A DNA stretch of 64,000 nucleotides from Tridacna crocea (GCA_943736015.1 OX031065.1:41988427-42052426), one strand, 5' to 3'. Shown: positions 1 to 10,734, counted from the first letter of the stretch. The notes: generated by a model not told the origin, from the letters alone. Numbers and translations are program-made.

Positions 1-171
1 ATAGAACGTGTCTCCCCTTGGTGTCAACCTGGTAAATCTCTAATTTTTCGTGTTGTCGAATGTGTTTTCGACCACTGGGGTTTTATGAACGCCAATTAAA
101 AGGGAGTATAAGGATGACTTTCTTGCATTTTTGTAAAATTTTCGTCCCAAGATCTGAAGGGCCACCTTTAA
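1..171 (-). mobile_element. Element A, partial (cut by window start)
   Basis: The first 171 bases match the end of the 539-bp element at 58830-59368, including the AGGGCCACCT end followed by TTAA at 168-171. Only one end is inside the window. No coding capacity is seen; the 79-aa ORF across it is a by-product. Confidence 0.8.
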
Positions 172-180
172 GTATAAATT

Positions 181-300
181 TTAACCCTGTACAAAACAAT
201 CCCTTATTTGACAACTATGAGGATGATAGCTTTCGAAAACATATTGGAAAAAGTAGAAACATAATTTCCATTTTTCAGTCCATCATCACTTGTTTCTAAA
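181..300 (+). mobile_element. HP MITE, degenerate left part
   Basis: TTAA at 181-184 is followed by a diverged short arm (CCCTGTACAAAACAATCCC) and an eroded hairpin around 236-297. The long arm is not recognisable. Confidence 0.55.
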
Positions 301-487
301 TTTCATAAAGAACTGGTCATGTTAGAATAAAAAAAAATCTTATTTCTATCGTAGTTTACTAGTACATGTATTATTCAATTTACCATGTGACGCTGTCACC
401 CTCTTGGATTATTTATTGTGCCTCAAAACTTGCTATAGTTACTGTGGTTTACTGAATGATAAACCACGATAGACAAAAGATTACTTC

Positions 488-715
488 TTAACCCTTTCCC
501 ACACAAGCCCTTGTTTTTACGTGCTTGCAGTACAAGTCTTTTGAAAACACTGTGGGAAAAGGAGAAATTGCTCGTAACGAGCAATTTCTCCTTTTCCCAC
601 AGAGTTTTCTACCCATTAGGAGAACTTTCTGCCATTTTTATCAAATTTGAAATTGTCGTCTGCAAACTCTTTGAGTTTGGAAGAGTCTGAAATTTGTCGT
701 TTGGGAAAGGTTTAA
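488..715 (+). mobile_element. HP MITE, variant hairpin centre
   Basis: TTAA at 488-491 and 712-715. The order is S-H-L. The hairpin outer stem is standard, but the inner stem reads AAATTGCTCGTAACGAGC rather than the usual AAATGCTGGTAACC, so this copy belongs to a minority core type also seen in subfamily B. Confidence 0.85.
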
Positions 716-1610
716 ACAACAAGCTGAATCATAACATAATCCTGCCCTTTGCCTAATGTAGAAAAATTTAAAAAACAGTAAAAAGTTTCCACCCAAGTCA
801 GCCTGTGTTACAGGCTAACCAAGGCTGAAACATTTTCCTCTCAGATGCATTAAATCCCCTTTTCTGCAGAGCATGGCTCAGTTATGACGACTGAATATTG
901 TGTGGTATCCGTTGGCAATATTTTACAAAGTTTTGAAAATTTCATGGAATATTATGTACATGTACTTCACAAACACCCCTCATAGATAAAATATTTTTGT
1001 GGGTTAAAAATCACTCTAGATCTGGAGCACTGTAAAAGTTCATGTAATCTGTCTGACTTTATCATTTTGAGATCTACTAACAATCAGAGACGGTGACTTT
1101 GCACCTGTATACGGTACATGATATCAAAAAACCTCATAACTACAGCTTTTTGAAGTAAATGGACAATATCAAGTGTGGTTGCAGATTTGTGCAGAATAAA
1201 GGCCTCTACCACAAAAAAATGATACAGAAGACAGTTCTTTTGGTCAAGGGAATGTACTGGCACTTCTTCTAAATACAGTAGATATGTATAGAAAACATTG
1301 TTGGAAATAACCAATATGTGCAGTTGCTTGTAGCAAGTGATTGCTTCTTTTCCCAGAATAAAGAAATATTTTTCAATGCAAGTTTAAAGAATGGCATGCA
1401 TTTTTTTATGGTGTTAATATTACTTTCAACATTTCAGTTACATTGCAGCCACCATTGCACCTATATGGCTATATGCTTTCTTTGAGTTTCTTTAACCAGT
1501 TCTTCACAATATTCTCTCCAAGCCACTGGCTGCTTTCCCACATAACCATCTTTGAAGCAAAGATCAGCATTGAAGGAGAAGTGATTCCTTTCACACTATC
1601 ATCAATCCTT
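716..1610. other. No gene or clear repeat seen
   Basis: AT-rich non-coding DNA. The small ORFs here have no recognisable domain or flanking splice signals. Confidence 0.5.
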
Positions 1611-1840
1611 TTAACCCATTACCACACAATCTCTACTTCTGACTCCCCTGAGAAAGAAGCCATTTGAAAAAAAATGTGGGAAAAGGAGAAAATGCAGGTA
1701 ACCAGCATTTTCTCTTTTTCCCACAATGTTTTCTACTCTTCACAAAACAAATTTCAAATTTTCAGTCACTTTTAATTTGTCGTCTGCAAATGCTTTCGAT
1801 TTGGGCAGACCTAAAATTTTGTCATTTGGTAATGAGATGA
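1611..1840 (+). mobile_element. HP MITE, S-H-L, near complete
   Basis: TTAA at 1611-1614; the right target repeat has decayed to ATGA (1837-1840). Standard short arm, hairpin with GGTAACC centre, standard long arm. Confidence 0.88.
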
Positions 1841-2242
1841 GGTTGTTTGGTTGGAGGGGTTTTACCACCTCTGAAATCTAGCCCTGTGCCCAAAAACTGG
1901 TGGGGTCATGAGATGAAAAGGATCAGTGCTTGGTAAGTGAAAGGTGTTGATAGTGGGCTACTGGATTTTGTTTGTGATTTGAGATAAGACTTTGTGAACT
2001 TTACCCAGGGTCCCAAAATAGTTGGAAGCCAAATGGTGATAACTGCTGATTCTATTTAACTTGGGATACACTTGTTTTGATTAATCCGAGATTTATTGAT
2101 TATTAATTCTGGTATAAATTCTTAATGTTTGGGTCAAACTGTTGAATTCTTGATGTAATGAATGCTTGCAAAGTCAGGCAGTGAACTTTCGGCAATGTAA
2201 ATTGATTCTGATGGACATTTTTGTGTATTGTTGTTTGCATTT
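1841..2242. other. No gene or clear repeat seen
   Basis: AT-rich DNA upstream of the candidate small exon at 2243. Nothing recognised. Confidence 0.45.
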
Positions 2243-2284
2243 ATGTTACAAGACTATGAACAAGCAAGAAAAGTTTGTGATCTG
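2243..2284 (+). CDS. Candidate small first coding exon (14 codons)
   Basis: An ATG at 2243 opens 14 codons (MLQDYEQARKVCDL) ending exactly before a good donor, CTG|gtaagg, in phase 0. The residues are charged and helix-prone, unlike the repeat-derived ORFs around it. It is one of five plus-strand segments in the window that run from ATG to a phase-0 donor (also 7196, 34768, 42996, 49571), which is what alternative first exons of one gene would look like. The segment is short enough to arise by chance, and no function is assignable. Confidence 0.3.
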
Positions 2285-2465
2285 GTAAGGAGTTAAGAGA
2301 TCAGGCAGCTTACCTACTATTTTCAGTGCTTTGATCATGTGCTCAAACTTATGATATCTGTGGGTGACAGCCAAGAATTGTATCTGCATTTGAATGCAGG
2401 GTTTTCAATACATTTGATAGCTCCTGCATCAGGTTTTGACCGAACGTATTGTGATGTTGAATTAA

Positions 2466-2692
2466 TTAACCTGTTACCACACACCAAATTATTGACTCTT
2501 CCAACAGAAAGTAACTGCAGATGCCAATTTTGAAGTGTATACAAATGGACTGATATCCTCTAATGGAGTAGAAAACATTGTGGGAAAAGCAGAAAATGCT
2601 GGTACCCAACATTTTCTCCTTGTCTCACATTGTTTGCAAAAGGCAGCTATCTTAGTGTTGATAAAACTCTGCATTGTGTGGTAAAGGGTTAA
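2466..2692 (-). mobile_element. HP MITE, L-H-S, complete ends
   Basis: TTAA at 2466-2469 and 2689-2692. The long arm is diverged and the hairpin centre has decayed (GGTACCCAAC), so this is an older copy. Confidence 0.82.
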
Positions 2693-2889
2693 GAAGCAAA
2701 GGATAGGTACATTTATTTGACATGTTTTAGTAGAAAGCGACTTTATACAGGATAGTTGAATTATTTCTCTGACAGAATTAGTGTTTATAAATAATTGCGG
2801 AACCCCCAGCTTTGGCTATGATTATAGTTCAGACTTTTACTTCTTTTTACACCATCGAAAATGTTCCTGAAACCTTCGAAATTAAATTT

Positions 2890-3110
2890 AAGCTTATACC
2901 ACTCTTTCCAGGGTTTTAAAAACCCCAAGGATTAGAAGCCTGTTGAAACCATTTTGGAAAAAAGAGAAATTGCTGGTAACCAACATATTCTCCTTTTCCC
3001 ACAATGTTTTCTACACATTTAAATACAAATTTCATCATTTGAAGCACATTTTATTTACTGTCTAGCTGCTTTCAGTTTTGACCAATCTAGGTTTTTCTTA
3101 TATAGCACAA
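2890..3110 (+). mobile_element. HP MITE, degenerate
   Basis: A hairpin at about 2945-3015 (GAAATTGCTGGTAACCAAC) is flanked by a weak short arm on the left and a weak long arm on the right. TTAA ends are lost. Confidence 0.65.
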
Positions 3111-3865
3111 GAAAATGCGTCTTAAGATGTGAAAACCTCTTCACAAAGGAACTTTTGATAATGTTTAATATCTTTTCCCACATGCTGTTCAGTTAAACAC
3201 TTAAAAGATTTTGGGAAACATCATGCACTTACATGCTGTTGTAGTAATGTAGTGTTTCTTTAACATTTGTCTGAAAAAACTTTAAATAATATATACATAA
3301 TCACTCATGCAAATTGATAAAACATGTAAAAGAAGAGAGTCTTGACTTAAAAGGGATTATATAAAAGAACAAACATTAACCTTTTCTTGTTAAAATGTAC
3401 AAATTGTTTACAAAGATTGTCCTGTATTCGGGTCTTCAAAATGTTCTTATACACAGACTTTCTACTTTCATGAGCCTGTATTTCAATCCCCTTCTAAAAA
3501 GTAAATCAGAAATTTTTGTGATATAGTGAAATCTGTCACAAAAATTTCTATAACTTGAAATTCCATGTCTTTTCAAAGTCTAGCTATTAAATTGTCATCA
3601 TTCATTTTCACAGCCAACCTTAATTATGCATCTTCAATAAGATCTTGATAGCAAAATAATTCTTTTCCATACTACATATATCTGTAAACTTAAAAATTGC
3701 ATCTGGAAGCAGTTTGTAAAGATTAATTTCTCTTTTGCTTCAATATTTTCAATCACATAATCTTCATGTATACGAAATGACATGCTACACTTTTATTTGG
3801 AGGAATTAAGTTAATAAAACAAGCTCTGTAGATTACAGCTCAATTCAGTGTTATGCAAAAAAAAA
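3111..3865. other. No gene or clear repeat seen
   Basis: AT-rich intergenic or intronic DNA with no recognised feature. Confidence 0.45.
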
Positions 3866-4014
3866 TAAAATTTGGGTTAAGAAAGAATGTGAGTAAAAAA
3901 GCATTGCAAGAAGAAAAAGAAGCTATATGCCTGTAGTAATGTTTTCAAAGGTTCTAATGCAGTTTGCAAAACATGCCTGCTTTGAACATATGTCTGCTTT
4001 GAACAGAATAATGG
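3866..4014 (+). repeat. Local duplication, copy 1
   Basis: About 140 bp (AAATTTGGGTTAAGAAAG through GAACAGAATAATG) is repeated in direct orientation at 5170-5307 with few differences. Copy 1 also carries a small internal repeat of TGTCTGCTTTGAACA, and its right flank holds an HP insertion at 4018. Confidence 0.85.
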
Positions 4015-4017
4015 GCC

Positions 4018-4246
4018 TTAACTCATTACCACACGAGAAAATTTTGGACTGGTCCAAATTGAAAGCATTTGCAGATGACAAAATAAAAGTGACTGAAAAA
4101 TAGAAATTAGTTATGGAAAGGGTAGAAAACACTGTGGGAAAAGGAGAAAATGCTGGTAACCAGCATTTTCTCCTTTTCCCACAGTGTTTTCAAAAGGCTT
4201 CTTTCTCAGGGGCGTCAAAAGTAGGGATTGAGTGGTAATGGGTTAA
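4018..4246 (-). mobile_element. HP MITE, L-H-S, intact
   Basis: TTAA at 4018-4021 and 4243-4246, standard arms, almost perfect hairpin. The centre is GGTAACC, the opposite of most L-H-S copies, so the hairpin is inverted relative to its arms. The insertion sits just beyond the 3866-4014 duplication and is absent from the sister copy near 5307. Confidence 0.92.
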
Positions 4247-4253
4247 ATGCTGG

Positions 4254-4481
4254 TTAACACTTTACCAAATAATCCCTAGTTTTTAGGAGCATGAAATAGA
4301 AGCCTTTTGAAAACTTTGTGGGAAAGGAGAAAATGCTGGTAACCAGCATTTTCTCCTTTTCCCACAATGTTTTCTTCCCTGCTGGAAACAACTTTCAATA
4401 TTTGAGTTATGTTTATTTTGTTGTCTGCAGTTGCTTTGAATTTGGACTAGTCTAAAATTTGGTTGTTTGGTGAAGGGTTAA
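4254..4481 (+). mobile_element. HP MITE, S-H-L, intact
   Basis: TTAA at 4254-4257 and 4478-4481, only 7 bp after the previous copy. GGTAACC centre. Its right TTAA is shared with the next copy. Confidence 0.9.
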
Positions 4482-4695
4482 CTCCTTTTCAGATGACACA
4501 ATATCAGACCAAATGATAGATCTGTTAGAAGTATTAGCAGACAACAAAATACATGTGAGTTAATGATGGGATGAGTTCTTACCAAGTTAGAAAAACTTGT
4601 GGGAAAAGGAGAAATATTTTGGTACAAGCAATTTCTCCTTTTCCCTCAGTATTTTAAAAGGCTTCCTCTATTTACACTTTAAAACACAAGATAGT
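4478..4695 (-). mobile_element. HP MITE, degenerate, abutting the previous copy
   Basis: Shares TTAA 4478-4481 with its neighbour. The long arm (AGCAGACAACAAAATACATG) and a hairpin with a damaged centre (about 4590-4655) are visible; the right end is eroded. Confidence 0.7.
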
Positions 4696-5032
4696 TTGTC
4701 AAAAGGTTACAAAAGGTCTTTTGAATCATGATGTAACTTGCATCTTTTGAGAGGTGCACTCATCTTGGATAAAGTAGAACATAAATTACCATAAGGAGAT
4801 GTCGTGACATTGTTTGTTATTGCAGTGAACAATACATAAAGATAAGTGAAAAAAGGAGAAAATTCTAATTTGGATTTGACATCATGCAATTGTATTCATA
4901 TTCAACTGCTTGGATTAAATGGATTATGGGAAGTTTTTATTTTGATTATCAGAAATAATGTTAGAAGTATATTTTTGTTACAAAATAACTAAACTTTAAT
5001 GACATGAATATCAGGACACTATTTATATATTT

Positions 5033-5385
5033 GTACCGGTAAATGATTATGGAAAAAGATACTTATATATGTCATATTTTACCATAAAGGCAGCTAATTA
5101 AAGCATTAAATTTTGCAAATTGAAATTTACAGCGTTGTGCTTAATGTATTTGTAAATGATTATGGAAAAAATTAAAATTTGGGTTAAGAAAGAATGTGAG
5201 TAAAAAAGCATTGCAAGAAGAAAAAGAAGCTATTTGCCTAAGTAATGTTTTCAAAGGTTCTAATGCAGTTGGCTAAACATGTCTGCTTTGAACAGAATAA
5301 TGTTGTCATATTTTACGTACATAAAGGCAGCCAAATAAATCGTTAAATTTTGCAAATTGAAATTTACAGCGTTGTGGTACTGGCA
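5033..5385 (+). repeat. Tandem duplication interrupted by a copied segment
   Basis: The block TTGTA..AATGATTATGGAAAAA...CATATTTTAC..ATAAAGGCAGC...GCAAATTGAAATTTACAGC occurs at 5033-5138 and again at 5150-5385. The second copy is split by 5170-5307, which is the direct repeat of 3866-4014. A local duplication was therefore followed by transfer of a neighbouring segment into one copy. Confidence 0.75.
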
Positions 5386-5957
5386 ATAGATAAAGGCACG
5401 ATGAAGTCCAAAATGTTAAAGCAGGTTTCAAAATATGTGTTAATTTAAATCATACCATTTAAAATTATGAAAAATACTATGGAGATGACAGTCCGTTACC
5501 TTGTGGTCGGCCATTATGGTAGTTGCTGGCAGAAAAAATAGTTTTATAATCAGGCAAAAAGTAAACAAATGACACAACTACCTGGCTAGTTTTAACCTAG
5601 TTTTAAACTTAATTTCTCTGTCAGCAACTACAACTTGAACCAACTGTACAATTACAGATTGTCTTTTTCTCAAAATTGCCATACTTGTAGATGACATGAA
5701 AAAAATTCAAATACTGTGATGATTTAAACAAGTGGCTCTGTTTACTGTTGGGCTTTATTGTTCCTTTGAGGATAACTTTTATTGTAAAAGATTAAAGGTT
5801 CCAGAAAAATCATTTTTCAGATATGTTTTAATGTAAGGTATAAATGTAATATCTGTGTGCAAATAAAAGGCAGATTTTAGGGACAAATTGAAAAAAATTG
5901 TATTTTGGATAATGCTTGAAATTTTTTTTTTTGAGCTTTTACCATTTCAAGCACAGA

Positions 5958-6065
5958 TTAACTCCTTACAAAAACATAACTTTGTATATTTGCCCAAATT
6001 CAAAGCATTTGCATACAACAAAATAAATGTTTTTCAAAACTGAAATGGTGCAAAACATTGTAAGA
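5958..6065 (-). mobile_element. HP MITE, long-arm fragment
   Basis: TTAA at 5958-5961 followed by a decayed long arm (CCAAATTCAAAGCATTTGC, ACAACAAAATAAATG). The hairpin and short arm are missing. Confidence 0.6.
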
Positions 6066-6645
6066 TACTGTATAAGTGAAAATTTATTGCAATGTGGAAA
6101 TTTTTGCAATTTTCAGTTGAAAAATTTGCAAACTTTTCTGCTTGCAAAGTTTACAAACTAATATAGCTAGTTTCTTGAATTTGAAAACATTTCCGTTTGT
6201 AAAATGTTGGTAATTTGTGAATCACAAATTTTTTCGACACAAAGTAATATCCACGTATGCACTTAGGAGTTTTTGCTGGTTACCACCATTTTCCCTGAAA
6301 ATTGTCAAAAACTTTATGTCTGTGGGTTGTTAAAACTTAAAATCATGTAGTATAGAGTTCAAAAAAAGGTCAGCAAAATTTAAAAAAAAAGTTGCACAAA
6401 TTATTCTCTGGAAATATCTTTTAAAGTGTTACCTTAGCAATGATAAAAATTATTGTACAGTAAGATTTTCAGGCTTCACACAGATAAAAATTAAATGTTT
6501 GGTAGCAAAAATGTCTGACAGCTATAATATCATGTGCCCTGACAGTGTAAAAAGAGAGTACGCAGGCTGTGTGCAGCTCAATTGTAGATGTAGACTCTCT
6601 ACTATGGGAGCTGGCAGCTTGCTTCAGGATGTAGTTCTGAAGTTT
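6066..6645. other. No gene or clear repeat seen
   Basis: AT-rich, with many short TTTGCAA-type words but no defined repeat unit. Confidence 0.4.
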
Positions 6646-6926
6646 TTAACCCTCTCCCAAACGACAAAATTTTAGACTGGTCCAAATGGAAAGCACTTAC
6701 AGACAACAAAATAAACGTAATTAAAAAATTAGAAATTGTTTCCAGCAGGGTAGAAAACATTGTGGGAAAAGGAGAAAATGCTGATAAGCAGCATTTTCTC
6801 CTTTTCCCACAATGTTTTCTACCCTTCACAAAACAAATTTCAAATTTTCAGTCACTTTTATTTTGTCGTCTGCAAATGCTTTGAATTTGGACCAGTCTAA
6901 AATATTGTAGTTTGGTAATGGGTTAA
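6646..6926. mobile_element. HP MITE with two long arms (L-H-L palindrome)
   Basis: TTAA at 6646-6649 and 6923-6926. Unlike other copies, both sides of the hairpin carry the long arm: GACTGGTCCAAATGGAAAGC on the left and its counterpart GCTTTGAATTTGGACCAGTC on the right. The whole 281 bp is close to one palindrome. The left arm is the 'CCAGCAGGGTAG' subtype and the right is the 'CTTCACAAAACAAATTTC' subtype, so this is a hybrid and not a simple inversion. Confidence 0.9.
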
Positions 6927-7195
6927 CATGGTACTCCCTGCATCTTTCTTTCTGTATTTGTATCTTTATTTCAATGTTATTTGTTACCTCTGCCCACAAA
7001 GGAGTAGCTTTTTATGAAAAAAAGATTCAAAATGAAATCTGGTTCAGTGTCTCTGTAAGAAGTTTATTGGAATAGACACACCCAGTTGCAAGAAGACTAA
7101 ATGGTGCGTTAAACCACAGTTGTGAGACTTTCATACCTTCTTGATAATGTGAAGATTATATTAATTAAGCTGACTTAGGTGTAAAATTTACAATC

Positions 7196-7510
7196 ATGAG
7201 CCAAGAAAGACCAAAGAGAAAAATAAGCACTGCTCTTCAACCTCCAAACCTTGGAGATAGTGCCCAGCTGGAGACTATAAAAGAATCTAGCACTTTGAAA
7301 AGTGTTGGTGAGGCGCAACAGCGCAAAACAAGCACAGAGCATACCAATGTGAGAAGGGTTAGTCATGAATATCACGGTCCCAGGCGCATCAGTGCCAGTG
7401 AGCAGAGCGAGTCTGGGCATGGGGAAAGGGTGCGGAAAGTGAGTAACTTCAGTGTGATTGGACGTAAAACCAGTTTTATGATGGCTCCAGAGAAAATGAT
7501 GATCAATAAG
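7196..7510 (+). CDS. Candidate first coding exon (105 codons), unknown protein
   Basis: An ATG at 7196 is preceded by an in-frame TAA 33 nt upstream. The 105 codons are rich in Lys, Arg, Ser and Glu, with several basic-Ser motifs resembling basophilic kinase sites (RKIS, RRVS, RRIS, RKTS) and no membrane segment. The segment ends AAT AAG|gtaggg, a plausible donor in phase 0. The reading frame stays open into the intron to 7681, but composition becomes hydrophobic and intron-like after 7510, supporting the donor as exon end. No domain is recognised. It fits a disordered, phosphorylatable N-terminus, possibly an alternative first exon. It is free of repeats. Confidence 0.55.
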
Positions 7511-7687
7511 GTAGGGATAATCTTTACATCTTGTTGTAATGAAATCCTACTAGTCTCATCAGACCAGACATATATATTGACTGTATTGATCCAAATCGCT
7601 TCTTTAATCTTCAAATTCTCCCTCAACTTACATAATGCTCCATTAGAGACTGCTTTAGAGCAGTTTAACATTGACAATTAAATACCC

Positions 7688-8176
7688 AGAGCTCCAGATA
7701 AGAGGGAGTGATGGTATTCTAAATCTATTATTTCTCTTCCAAACTCTATGTTATGGGTACTCATTAGAATCGTCTTGATCAGTCATTTCTAATGAATACC
7801 CATAACAGAGGGTTTCCAACAATAATTAATATTTTCAATTTTGAAAACAAAATCCTCATTCTATCTGAAGCTCTGGTTACTATTTTCAAAAAAAAGTTTT
7901 AAATACCATACATGTATCAAATAATACTTTCACCAGCATTACACTCATGTATCCTTTTGCAAAAATGCATGTTTTCTCCTTTTCTGAAAGTTTAAGGTAT
8001 TTTTTTACAAATTTTGAAGTTATCATTCTGGAGATGTTTCTGATGAAGAGTATATAATCAGAACTCCAGATAAGAGTGATGGTATTCTTAATTCTTAATG
8101 AGTACCCACAACATAGGGTTTGGAAGAGAAATAATAGATTTAGAGTACCATCACTCCCTCTTATCTGGAGCTCTTC
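7688..8176. repeat. Foldback element with about 80-bp inverted ends
   Basis: The left arm starts AGAGCTCCAGATAAGAGGG and runs to about 7770; the reverse complement lies at 8094-8176. A second palindrome (GTTATGGGTACTCATTAGAA with its partner) lies at 7751-7806, and shorter copies of the end occur at about 7853-7876 and 8060-8090. It lies in the putative intron after the 7196 exon. Probably a nonautonomous DNA transposon with nested hairpins; no clear target duplication was found. Confidence 0.7.
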
Positions 8177-8433
8177 TAGATATTGAAATCAGATTCTATA
8201 CCAGATGAGCTGGAAAATTTATTGGTATAAAATAGGTGAGCTATGCTCTGGCATAAGGGAGCACAATGCATTCCCATGATGCATCATAAGAGTCGTCATA
8301 AGTAATTGATCAATGAAGTCCATTTTGGCTAACAATTACCTTGTGCATCATGAGGTAAACGGGTCTTAAGGGTGACCATGGTTAATACCTTTTGGAGATA
8401 CCATAAGCTCTCTTTTCATAGAGCACAGTTGCT

Positions 8434-8653
8434 TTGACCCTTTACCAAACAACATAATTTTAGACTTGTCCAAATTGAAAGCATTTGCAGACGACAATGA
8501 ATGTGGCTTGACATTTGTTTTTGGAAGGGTAGAAAACATTGTGAGAAAGGAGAAAATGCTGGTAACCGGCATTTTCTCCTTTTCCCACAATGTTTTCATA
8601 TAAGCTTCTTTCTCAGAGTCGTTAAAAGTTGGGACTGTGTGGTAAGGAGTTGA
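8434..8653 (-). mobile_element. HP MITE with TTGA on both sides
   Basis: L-H-S, well preserved, centre GGTAACC. The flanking tetranucleotide is TTGA at both 8434-8437 and 8650-8653 rather than TTAA, suggesting insertion into a non-canonical target. Confidence 0.88.
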
Positions 8654-8669
8654 TATAAGTGTTTAATGT

Positions 8670-8708
8670 TGGTGTCTTGTGTTGGGGATTGTGTGGTAAA
8701 GAGTTAAT
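8670..8708. mobile_element. HP MITE, terminal fragment
   Basis: GGATTGTGTGGTAAAGAGTTAA matches the short-arm end; the rest is missing. Confidence 0.6.
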
Positions 8709-8744
8709 ATGGACAGGTTCATAGTTTTGTGGCCTGGCAAAGAG

Positions 8745-8973
8745 TTAACCTATTACCACACAATCCCTTCTTTTGATGACCCTGAGAAAGAGGCATTTAG
8801 AAAACATACCGGAAAAAGGAGAAAATGCTGGTTACCAGTATTTTCTCCTTTTCCTATAATGTTTTCTACTCTTCACAAAACAAATTTCAAATTTCCAGTC
8901 ACTTTTATTTTGTCCTCTGCAAATGCTTTCAATTTTGACAAGTCTAAAATGTTGTCATTTGGTAACGAGTTAA
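8745..8973 (+). mobile_element. HP MITE, S-H-L, intact
   Basis: TTAA at 8745-8748 and 8970-8973. The centre is GGTTACC, unusual for the S-H-L orientation. Confidence 0.9.
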
Positions 8974-8980
8974 AAGTGTC

Positions 8981-9206
8981 TTAACTTTTTATCATGCCCA
9001 AGTTTTAATGACCCTGGGAAAGAAGCATTTTGAAAGTTACTGGAAAGAGGAGAAAGTGCTGGAAACCAACATATTTTCTACCCAAGTAAAGAAAGAAATC
9101 ATCTCTTGAGCTACATTTATTTTATTATCTTCAAGTAATATAACTAAAGCAATGCTTTCAATTTAGTTGAGTACAAAAATTGCCATAATTTATGATAAAG
9201 AGTTAA
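8981..9206 (+). mobile_element. HP MITE with half the hairpin lost
   Basis: TTAA at 8981-8984 and 9203-9206. The short arm and left stem are present; the right stem has been lost between the centre and TTTTCTACCC. Long arm diverged. Shares its right TTAA with the next copy. Confidence 0.75.
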
Positions 9207-9430
9207 CTCTTTACCAAACAACAACATTTTGGACTAGTTCAAATTGATAGCATTTGCAGATGACAAGATAAATTTGAATTAAAAATCGAAATTTAATTTA
9301 TAAAGGGAAGAAAACCTTGTGGGAAAAGGAGAAAATGCTGGTTACCAGCATTTTCTCCTTTTCCTACAATGTTTTCAAAGGCTGTCTTTCTCAGGGTTGT
9401 TAAAGTCTGGATTGTGTGGTAAAGAGTTAA
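9203..9430 (-). mobile_element. HP MITE, L-H-S, intact
   Basis: TTAA at 9203-9206 (shared) and 9427-9430. Standard arms, GGTTACC centre. Confidence 0.9.
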
Positions 9431-9535
9431 ATGATGGGGTTCTTCTTTGAAAGGGTAAAAAACACAGAGGGAAAAAGAAGAAAAGCTGGTAACAAGCATT
9501 TTCTCCTTTTCCCTCAATTTTTTTGGGGGAAATTT
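9431..9535. mobile_element. HP MITE, hairpin fragment
   Basis: Decayed hairpin (AGAAAAGCTGGTAACAAGC) directly after the previous copy; no arm or TTAA on the right. Confidence 0.6.
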
Positions 9536-10199
9536 CTTTTGGTTAGTATTGTAGAAACTCATAAGATTGTCAATGGAAACAATGAAAAGAGGATGGATCA
9601 GTCATGAGGAGGCTGAAAATTAAACCAGACTTTTTATCCAAATGAAAAGAAAAAAAAAACCTCACTGTGTCGGGAAATTTTTTTTTTGGCCAGAAAACCC
9701 GTCAAATATCTGTCAACCTAGATCAAAGATTAGACTGAATATTGTGTTTAATGGCATTTTGATCTACACAAACTTCAAAGGCAAATAAGGAAGGGAGGCA
9801 ACTCTGTATTGTTAATATTTTCATGAAACAAACTATTACTGAATTATGTCCCATGTAAGCTCTATTGGTAACATGACAACAACCGCTGTTTATTTGTTTA
9901 CTTGTTGCCTAGGACAACAGTGTGTCTGTGTGTATTGAATAAAAGGGCGTTATGAGGGTGTAAAGATATGCAAATTTACCCAAAGGAAAAGTGTTATTTA
10001 ACATTTTCCCTTTTCCTTTCCCACTGAGTTTTTTTCACAGTGCCAATGGAAAATATTGTAGAAAAAATAAATATGCTATGTCTTGTTACTTTGACACAAT
10101 TTTATACTTATCCTGGCTGTTATTTGGAACTTTTGATTTGATCTCAAGTTTTCCAAGACATTTGTTTGTTTAAATCTGTATCAGAGCAAAAGTTTAGTG
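9536..10199. other. No gene seen; minor repeat fragment
   Basis: AT-rich. About 9700-9775 has ATCAAAGATTAGACTGAATA, a degraded match to short 'gatcaagatcagactgcac' fragments also at 33.2, 47.5 and 49.35 kb. Confidence 0.4.
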
Positions 10200-10400
10200 T
10201 CTGTGTACTCACCACCCATTCTTAAGCATATTTTTTGTCTTTTTTTTTTTTCCAAGAATTTCAAATTTGGATGAAACACAACTTTTGATTGACTTAACCA
10301 AGTGGTTTGGCCAATCAAAATTAGTGATACTTTCAAATTATAAAAGAATAAGAATAAAAATGTTTTTGAGAGTCGTTTTTGAATGCAGACCCAGATTTGG
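10200..10400 (+). repeat. Dispersed repeat with AT-rich palindrome, copy 1
   Basis: ACACAACTTTTGATTG and its imperfect inverse, followed by a purine-rich AAAGAATAAGAAT tail. A second copy lies at 13980-14175 in the same orientation. Confidence 0.6.
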
Positions 10401-10432
10401 TCTGTATGAAAGCATTTGCAGGTAATGAATGA

Positions 10433-10612
10433 TTAACCCGTTACCAAACAAGAAAATAAATGTGATTCAAAAATTGAAATTTATTTTCGGCTGGGAGAAA
10501 ACATTGAGGGAAAAGGAGAAAATGCTGGCCAGCATTTTCTCCTTTTCCCATGTTTTCAAAAGGCTTCTATCTCAGGGTCTTGAAAACCATGGATGGACTG
10601 GTAAAGGGTTAA
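10433..10612 (-). mobile_element. HP MITE, L-H-S, internally shortened
   Basis: TTAA at 10433-10436 and 10609-10612. The outer half of the long arm is deleted, and the hairpin centre is shortened to CTGGCCAG. Confidence 0.87.
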
Positions 10613-10627
10613 ATAATCAATTCATTA

Positions 10628-10734
10628 AGCTTTGAAAGTTATAGAAAACTTTATGGTAAATGGAGATGTTGGTTACCGAATGTTTTCAAAAGCTCTAGCC
10701 ATGAACGTTGTTTACATGTGGGATTGTCTATTAA
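10628..10734 (-). mobile_element. HP MITE, degenerate right part
   Basis: Eroded hairpin (GATGTTGGTTACCGAATG) and short arm ending at TTAA 10731-10734, shared with the next copy. Confidence 0.6.
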
